NCBI GenBank assembly: GCA_016584305.1
Contig: JACEEZ010005987.1
Location: 192,649 to 256,648, forward strand
DNA from: Chionoecetes opilio
Taxonomy: Eukaryota > Arthropoda > Malacostraca > Decapoda > Majidae
Direction of reading: 5' to 3'
DNA length: 64,000 nt
This document shows, one piece after another, positions 57,933 through 64,000 of the stretch. The notes under the pieces were generated by a model that was not told the DNA's origin, did no database searches, and saw only the letters and a program-made list of their open reading frames with translations. Position 1 is the first letter of the stretch; every line of letters starts with the position of its first letter. A program made the translations under genes and the position numbers.

Positions 57933-59930
57933 GGGAAGGATCGGTTTCAGGTAGCGTGCCACATGCCCATATAGCCGAAGTTGGCGCTGACGGACTATGC
58001 AGGTAATAGGCCTCGATTCAGTCTCACGGTGCAATCGCGGATTTGACATGTAATCATCCCATCATGATTCTGCGAAGAGAAGACACTTATTACCAAAGGC
58101 ATCGATTCGCCTCTTCAAAAAAAAAAAAGTCGCTATTTAGTGTCCATGTCTCACATCCATAGAGTAAGACAGGAATCACAAGCGACTTGAAGATCCGGAT
58201 CTTTTGTCCTTCTGCACAGGTACAGACAACGCCAAATACTCCTGCTGAGCGAGTCCATAACACTGGGCTATGCCAATCTGCCGTAAGATTTCTTGACGTG
58301 ACCCGCCGTCATTATGGACTGCGCTACCAAGGTATGTAAAACTTTCCAAGATCTCAATGTCCTCACTGCATGCATGAACAGACTGTACCGTTTCATATAG
58401 TAAGCCTCCAAACACCTGGACCTTGGTCTTGAGCCAGGAGACCTGAAGTCCCAAAGGCTTTGCCTCCTCGTGCAGCGCCTCAAGAGCCATCACCAGCACC
58501 TCCAGCGACTCAGCAAAGATTACTGCATCATCGGCAAAAACAAGATCAGTGATCTTGGTATTGCCGAGGGATGCTCCACAATCACTTTGATCTACAACTT
58601 TGCCCAATACCTAGTCCATACAAGTGTTGAAAAGTGATGGGACAAGGATGCACCCTTGCCTAACTCCTGTATTCACAGGAAAAAAGCTGGATACACCTCC
58701 CCCACACTTCACAGCACTCTCAGTCATCAAACCAATAGTCCTTGCAGGAATGTCGCAGAAGATCCCAGAGTGACTCACGATGCACTGAGTCAAATGCCTT
58801 CTTGAGATCAACATAGGCTGCAAGCATCCCCTGTTGAAACTCACGTCGGCGTTCCACCAGGACACTAAGCTCTAGGACACGGTCCGTTGTTGACTTACTA
58901 GTCGTGAACCCAGACTGCTGAGGTCTCTTATGCTTCAGCAGATGACTGCGGATCCGTGTCAGCAATAGATGGGCAAGCACCTTGCCTGGCACGCTGAGTA
59001 ATGTAATACCGCTGTAATTGTTGCAGTCCTGACGGTCCCCTTTCCCTTTCCAGATAGGGACGACCAGCCCCCTTTTCCAGTCAGGAGGAATGGTACTTGA
59101 TTGCCACACGGCAGTCAGGACAGCATGCAACTCACGGATCATGGCCTTACCCCTAGCTTTGAGGAGCTCCGCACTGATATTACAAACACCAGCTGGCTTT
59201 CCACCCCTCAACCTTGCTACAGCCTCTCTGACTTCGTCAAGAGAGGGTGCGGTTTCGTCAATGGGAGGATCGGCATCCACTGCCTGTACCAAGTGTGTTG
59301 CGAAGCTGCCCAATTGGAGGAGGAGAAGGGTCCACCATGAACAACAGCGATTGTCTATCTCGCCTCTCATATAGTCTGGGATCACTCCTTTTCTGCATTG
59401 CCTCCACTCTCCAGAGGTGACAGTCTCCTGGGGTACAGGTTGATACAGGCACTGATGATGTTCACCCTCCCATGCTGGATGGACAGCAGTCTCCTGGTGA
59501 CTCTCACACCCACGATCCCTGTCGTCTTGACAATTACCCATTGCCTCCACGGTCCTTCCTACCTCAAGTGACTGGGTTTTCCCACGTCTATTGTTTAAGA
59601 GTTCACCCGCTTTCCTGAGTCCAGGGGCATCCCGGCCTCCCCTAAGAAATGAGCTCAGGACCCCTTTGTGAGGGTTCTAGGCTCCGGCGTCCACTAGCCC
59701 CTTTTTGAAGTGGGTGGGCAACCTCCATGCCATCATGATAGAGGGGAGGGGAGACTGCACGTTTGTCTTGCTGACAAGGACGCGTGCACCCTCTAGTTTA
59801 CCGAGGAAGCTGCAGCCTTGCCGAATGGCAGATGACCTGGCGAATGGCCAGGCTTTGAGTCACCAACCCTTTCTCCATCCTATCCGAGGACGAGAAAGCA
59901 GGGTCAGGCAAGTCCACTAAGTGCCGTCTC
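57933..59930 (-). mobile_element. LINE-3: non-LTR retrotransposon, main portion
   Basis: Minus strand RT pieces: GKPAGVCNISAELLKA, GLVVPIWKGKGDRQDCNNYS, AYVDLKKAFDSVHRESLWD, GVRQGCILVPSLFN, then LVFADDAVIFAES with the catalytic FADD, FTYLGSAVHNDGG, and QRQLRLYGHVARYLKP up to the Copia boundary. The wording resembles RTE-like elements common in crustaceans. Several frameshifts make it inactive. The endonuclease is not recognisable. The 5' limit near 59930 is approximate. Confidence 0.85.
58176..59550 (-). pseudogene. LINE-3 reverse transcriptase remnant
   Basis: Open pieces 58720-59550 (fingers and palm, NNYSGITLLSVPGKVL), 58611-58865 (GVRQGC) and 58176-58607 (FADD to thumb) lie in different frames. 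Each is clearly RT, but no continuous protein can be made. Confidence 0.85.
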
Positions 59931-60049
59931 CTGCCGTTGGAGGGCTTTTCTGCCTTTTCCTCTTGTCTTCTCCTACCTGAGGATAAGCAGCGCCTGATGT
60001 CTTCGCTTTTGGACTCTGAGCGTGTCTTCTCCGGAGATGTTCTTCAGGC

Positions 60050-60204
60050 AGTGTTTGTTCAGTTCGGATTGAGACGCTTGTGCCGTGGTCTGAACTAAAC
60101 AAGACCTCTGCCTTTCCGACATCTCGATTGCAGAAGTCCTCCACATGTGCATTCAAGTCGTGGTGCACCATTCTGCGGCTGTGTTCCGATTTGAGTATAT
60201 ATAG
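60050..60204 (+). pseudogene. DIRS-like reverse transcriptase remnant, left part
   Basis: A frame reads TSRLQKSSTCAFKSWCTILR and LCSDLSI up to the transposon edge. The sense continues at 62163 with VINYGRKSVLGPF, where DIRS-type RTs have a conserved INxxKS segment. Weak by itself; supported by the right part. Confidence 0.5.
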
Positions 60205-62156
60205 TAGGGTGCCAATAAAAATCAAAAGTTTGAATTTTTCTTTCTACTTTGGTGTAATGGTGCATCTATGCAAGAAACCATCGTATGCAAAGTTTGACCT
60301 CAATCGGTTGATATTTAGGGGTGGCGGATTACAACTTTGTTATTTACCCTTATGCACTGGCCTATTAAGGAGGGAATGTCATCTCTTGAAAGCAGACAAG
60401 CCGGACATCCCTTCCCCAGCAGGGCTGCTGGTCCCCCTCTTGGTGAGTATTAGCCCCTCGGTGGGGGGGGGGGGGGTATCATGGGGAGCCACCCCACTCA
60501 TTGTGGCCGGCTTGGCCGGGGAAGGGAAGCCTTCGAGGTCCCGGGCTGTTGATGGCGATGGGCCTCCACAACTTGGAGGAGGAACTGGCGCTGTTCCTCG
60601 TCTTTGGTCAGCCGGAGGTTGAAGGACTGGATGAGCGCCACTCCTCGCTCGGCTGTGTCGTTGACGACGCGAAGTCCCTCGATTCGGCGGCAGGCCTCGA
60701 CGTACGATTCCTCTTCCTGCCACTTCCGAGGGTTGGCGGACAGGAAGTCGGTCTTGATATCAAGAGCTTCGAAGTCAACAGACTCCAGACTCCAGACTCA
60801 ACGACTCCAGTCAACTGCTCCCGAAACAAGATCATCTTCAGAGCGTAAATGATACGCGCCATCCAACGCGCTCGATGAACAATCTGTTGCAAGATGGTGC
60901 ATGCACCATTGATGGCTCCAGTGTTGGCACTGGTTGTGTCGAAGCACATCGCCACGACTCGTTCCTGGCCCCCCCCAGTCTTCTAGAGCACGATCGAACA
61001 CAGCTGTACGGGCGGCATCACCAGTTTCCGGAGTGCAGTTTCGGGACTCCTAGGAGCTTCTCCACCCTTCTCTGTGACGAGGATGGCGAGGTCTTCGGCA
61101 GCGAGTGCCATCGTCCTGAGGAAGGATCTTCTCGGTCCAATGAACGTAAGAGGGGGTAAGAGGACTGAAAGTCTCTTTGATGTCCTTCGCCAAAGTGGAC
61201 CTGTACTTCGCTCTCGCCTGTCGAATGGACTCGGGATTCAGCACAAGCTCTTGTCGCCACAATTCGAAGAGCTTGGCAGCTACTGACCCCAGTTCTGTCA
61301 AGGGCTCCGACGAGATCAGGGGATAGGACGGACTTCGTGCCCCGTGTCCTCAATCGCTTTGGTGGAGAAGCGACCCCGGCGTCGGAAGAAGAAGTCGATG
61401 TGTTGGCAGCGTTGGCTGGACTTGATGACTCAGACGATGATGACTCCAGCTCCACCATCTCTTCTCCTTTTGGCGTCTGTTGACGGCTACGTGAGAGAGA
61501 GCTTTCACGTCGGCAAACCGATTCTTTCAGCTTCTTGTCCAGACCAGCCATCGAACCCCGCCTCCCCTTCTCCCGCTGGGCAAGAAGGAATTCCTTGTCT
61601 TCAGGAATGGTCATCAGAGTGAGGGCGTCGGAGTGGGCGATGTCCAAAAGGTCTGGGAGACTTTCTTGGAAGGTCTTCTGTTTTTCGGCAGGCGTGACTC
61701 CAGAGTTATTCTTGCTTTTGCTCAGGATCTTCCACTCGTCGAAAAGTCCAGTAATCTTCCTCCTCACGCTAGTTTCTGCGACGGTGGGGATCCTAGCTCG
61801 TGTCCAGAAGTCGAGGACCTCCTTTGCAGCCTCATCTGCACTCTGCTGCACCGTCTTCTTCTCTTCCTTGTGTGCGTAGAAAAATCGTCGTAAAACGTCT
61901 CCATGGCTGGGAAGTTTTGCTCCTGTGATAGTAGGAACACTATGGCCAAGAAGCCAAACTTCAGTTTGCTTTCTCGTGGTCATGACCTGAGGGCGAAAAG
62001 AGGAAATGTTCAAGATCGATCCGCCACCTCTAAATATCAACCGATTAGCCTGAAACTTTGCACAAGACAGTTTCTAAGTACAAGGCAGAATACCACAAAA
62101 GTACGTGAAAAAATATTGACTTTGAAAAATTACCCCTATGCGCTATTGGCACCCTA
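60205..62156 (-). mobile_element. TIR DNA transposon of undetermined superfamily (1952 bp)
   Basis: Terminal inverted repeats start TAGGGTGCCAATA on both sides and extend imperfectly for about 125 bp. The strongest inner match is AATCGGTTGATATTTAGRGG, then tggcgg. Flanking direct repeat ATATAG (60199-60204 and 62157-62162), 6 bp. The minus strand codes a broken transposase with the CFDTTSANTGAINGAC motif, known to me from unnamed arthropod transposon proteins. A 6-bp duplication would suit IS3EU- or Dada-like superfamilies, but I cannot assign it. Confidence 0.82.
60379..61983 (-). pseudogene. Transposase of the 60205-62156 element, frameshifted
   Basis: Start at MTTRKQTEVWLLG (61981-61983). 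The N-terminal third is open: RFFYAHKEEKKTVQQSADEA, KARIPT-like ARIPTVAETSV, LPDLLDIAHSDALTLM. Then frames change near 61250 (YVHWTEKILPQDDGT), 61080 (VEKLLGVPKLHSG), 60980 (ALEDWG) and 60955 (MCFDTTSANTGAINGACTIL). The remainder (RIIYALKMILF...) is too decayed to follow. The Asp in CFDTT is a likely catalytic residue by analogy only. Confidence 0.75.
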
Positions 62157-62162
62157 ATATAG

Positions 62163-62690
62163 TCATCAATTATGGGAGGAAGTCTGTTCTAGGACCATTT
62201 CAGAACGCTCTGTACTTGGGGATGGTGCTGAATTCTTCATCTTTGAAGGCTTTCCTGTCGCTAAGGAGAGAAGCAACTCTCCTCCGACTGATCAACAGTT
62301 CACCTCGCAGTCAGCAGCTCTAGTTTGCCTCCGCATTCTGGGACTCCTGTCATCTCTGGGCCCTTTGGTGCCAGGGTGTCAGGAGAGGTTGAGATCCTTC
62401 CTTTTTAGCTTCACCGATACTGGTATCGGTACCAGTTGGTCGACTCCTGTCTGGTCCCCTTGGACACCTCGAGTGGTGGTCCTCAGGGGACAAGCTCCTC
62501 CAGGGGCACATTTCCCCCTTTTTGGCATTAAATCAATAAATCCTCCAGGGGCAGACTTTGAAGTTTTCAGTCCCCGATCTTCTGTTGTACTCAGACGGGT
62601 CAACCGTTGGCTGGGGCTCTACAGCTGGATCTTCACCCTTCAGGCCTCTGCTCTCCTGAAAGATGGCTGTAAATAAGCAGTATGCACAGT
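62163..62690 (+). pseudogene. DIRS-like reverse transcriptase remnant, right part
   Basis: Frames read VINYGRKSVLGPFQNALYLG, MVLNSSSLKAF, LVCLRILGLLSSLGPLVPGC and QERLRSFLFSFTDTG, the order of RT end and connection in DIRS-type (tyrosine-recombinase) retrotransposons. Frameshifted. A 32-bp retroposed insert interrupts it at 62509-62540. Confidence 0.6.
62496..62553 (+). mobile_element. 32-bp retroposed insert with 13-bp TSD
   Basis: Exact duplication TCCTCCAGGGGCA at 62496-62508 and 62541-62553. The insert ends ttttggcattaaatcaataa, the same 3' end as the insert at 38211-38269. Confidence 0.8.
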
Positions 62691-62699
62691 GTGAATGCA

Positions 62700-63215
62700 T
62701 GGCCAACATAAAGAAATTTAACTGTTGCAAAACTAGTGGAGACACCTACCGGTTGCTTTGCTAATTCTAAACCTTGGAACCATTCATGGCTAGCAGTAAA
62801 TGATATGCAGTTGTAGCCTCCCTGCCCTGGCTTTCAAATCAGATAAAAGGCTCACAGCTTTCTCTTGGATGAGCATTAGGCTGAGCAGTTCTCGACACTG
62901 ATGCTCATCTTCCATCCAAACATTGGGACGTTATTCATCTCTTTGAGAACTTTTGCTTTGCAGGTTATATTTCCAAGTTTCTTGGTGGTAGAAAGCATTG
63001 GTAGAGAATTTTTCATATGTTCCATAATCTTATCCTTGCTCTTCAGAATGGTGCCAATGGTGGAATGATTCATGTTGTACCAACATGTGATGTCCACTAT
63101 CTAATCGCCTCGCTCCACTCTCAATTATTTAAAACTTTAGTTTTCCTTGTGATTACCTGGCACTTCTTGGCATTAGCATCACTCCTTTTTTGTTTTCCAT
63201 TTGGCACCAAAGGAC
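62700..63215 (-). pseudogene. Tigger/pogo-type transposase N-terminal remnant
   Basis: Minus strand pieces: KKCQVITRKTKVLNN, NHSTIGTILKSKDKIMEHMK with NSLPMLSTTKK (helix-turn-helix and linker of CENP-B/Tigger proteins), PLSLMLIQEKA-like and HGWFQGLELA (the GWFxRF motif). Several frames and stops; no catalytic DDE part remains. Confidence 0.72.
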
Positions 63216-63474
63216 AGTAAGGTAACAGGTTGCAACTTACATATACAATACTGTATATGAAAAGTAAGAAAGCAAGAGGCTTCTCCTTGCAGCAGGTCAC
63301 CAACGGGAAAACGAAAATATGTTAAGAACACAGGGAAGATACAGAATTAAGGGTGGAAAAAAAGAAGCATGATATTCAAAATCTCACTTTTTCAGCCCAG
63401 AGATCTCACAGTACATGTACCTCTTGGCTCTCACAGGGCATCAAAAATCTAATGAAATAAGATAGCGAATAGGG
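63216..63474. other. Geneless stretch
   Basis: AT-rich sequence, nothing recognised. Confidence 0.4.
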
Positions 63475-63985
63475 TTTTAGGATTAATTACCAGGAGTGTT
63501 AAAAGTAGAAGTGCTGAGGTTATTCTAAAGATTTATTTGGCTCTAATCAGACCTCACCTAGACTATGTGGTTCAGTTTTAGTCTCCATATTACAGGATGG
63601 ACATTGCCTTGTTAGAATTGGTGCAGAGAAGGATGACCAAAATTATTCAGGTGATGCGTAACTTTAGTTATGAAAAGAGATTGAAGTTATTATAGGTATT
63701 TACACTAACTTGAGAGGCTTAGAGTAAGGGGCGATATGATAGAAGTAGTTAAAGGGATACAATAAAGGAGATGTAGGAAAGGTTCTTACGGCTAGTAATA
63801 AGAAGTAACGGATTCAAACTGGAAAAAGTGGATTTAAAAAAGAAATGGGGAAAAACTGGTTCTTAAATAGGGTGGTAAATGATTGGAATGGACTCAGTCG
63901 TCAGGTAGTTAGTGCGGAGTCAATAGGGAGTTTTAAAAGGAGGCGAGACAATTTCATGGATGTGGATGTAGGTAGTGTTACCCCT
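63475..63985 (+). mobile_element. LINE-2 3'-end fragment, longest copy
   Basis: Reads [42 protein letters not shown] and then [11 protein letters not shown] in broken frames, the thumb and C-terminal domain of a CR1/Jockey-like RT. It is cut at its TTAA site near 63980 by a piggyBac-type MITE. Confidence 0.85.
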
Positions 63986-64000
63986 TCACTGCGGATATCA
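63979..64000. mobile_element. Start of a piggyBac-type MITE, cut by the window end
   Basis: gttaCCCCTTCACTGCGGATA resembles the TTAACCCCTTCACGCCCAGA end of the other MITEs. It sits where intact LINE-2 copies read gtgTTAAgt. Confidence 0.6.

Overview
This looks like nuclear DNA from an arthropod, most likely a decapod crustacean. The basis is intron-containing animal genes, long GA/CT and GT/AC microsatellites, degenerate TTAGG-like (arthropod telomere-type) tracts, and dense non-LTR, LTR, DIRS and DNA transposons with tRNA-derived SINEs. The species cannot be told from sequence alone.

Three host genes lie in a row on the + strand. (1) A complete Wee1 kinase gene has five coding exons (27040-33148, 600 aa), preceded by a CCAAT/CRE/E2F-like promoter. 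(2) A MIP18-family gene of the CIAO2A/galla-1 type has four coding exons (36593-45926, 136 aa) and acts in cytosolic Fe-S assembly. (3) Only 199 bp further on is a two-exon PLD6/Zucchini-type gene (46125-47546, 302 aa), a mitochondrial-surface phospholipase-D family protein of the piRNA pathway.

From 1 to about 26.7 kb I see no host gene. This part holds microsatellites, MITEs, a tRNA-derived SINE (8293-8765), a complete but dead Merlin transposon (13307-14692, 8-bp target duplication) and fragments of a CR1/Jockey-like LINE (called LINE-2 here). The introns and gaps between the three genes hold piggyBac-type MITEs with TTAA ends, long foldback elements, a 992-bp hAT-type element, a 140-bp perfect palindrome, a Mutator-like foldback inserted 7 bp upstream of a CIAO2A exon, and a 5'-truncated LINE (LINE-1).

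From 50.9 kb to the end the window is nested transposons. There is a second tRNA-derived SINE. A young Copia element (53097-57932; 207-bp LTRs differing at 3 sites; 6-bp TSD) splits an older LINE (LINE-3), whose reading frame continues on both sides. A 1952-bp terminal-inverted-repeat DNA transposon (60205-62156) sits inside a DIRS-like reverse-transcriptase remnant. A Tigger/pogo transposase remnant and another LINE-2 copy follow.

The most interesting pattern is modular SINE evolution. The two SINEs share a tRNA-Val-like head and an 82-bp central domain, but each carries a different tail, matching the 3' end of a different LINE family present in this window. Other notable items are a 43-bp palindromic insertion with its own 8-bp target duplication inside the Merlin transposase, and retroposed inserts as short as 32 bp.
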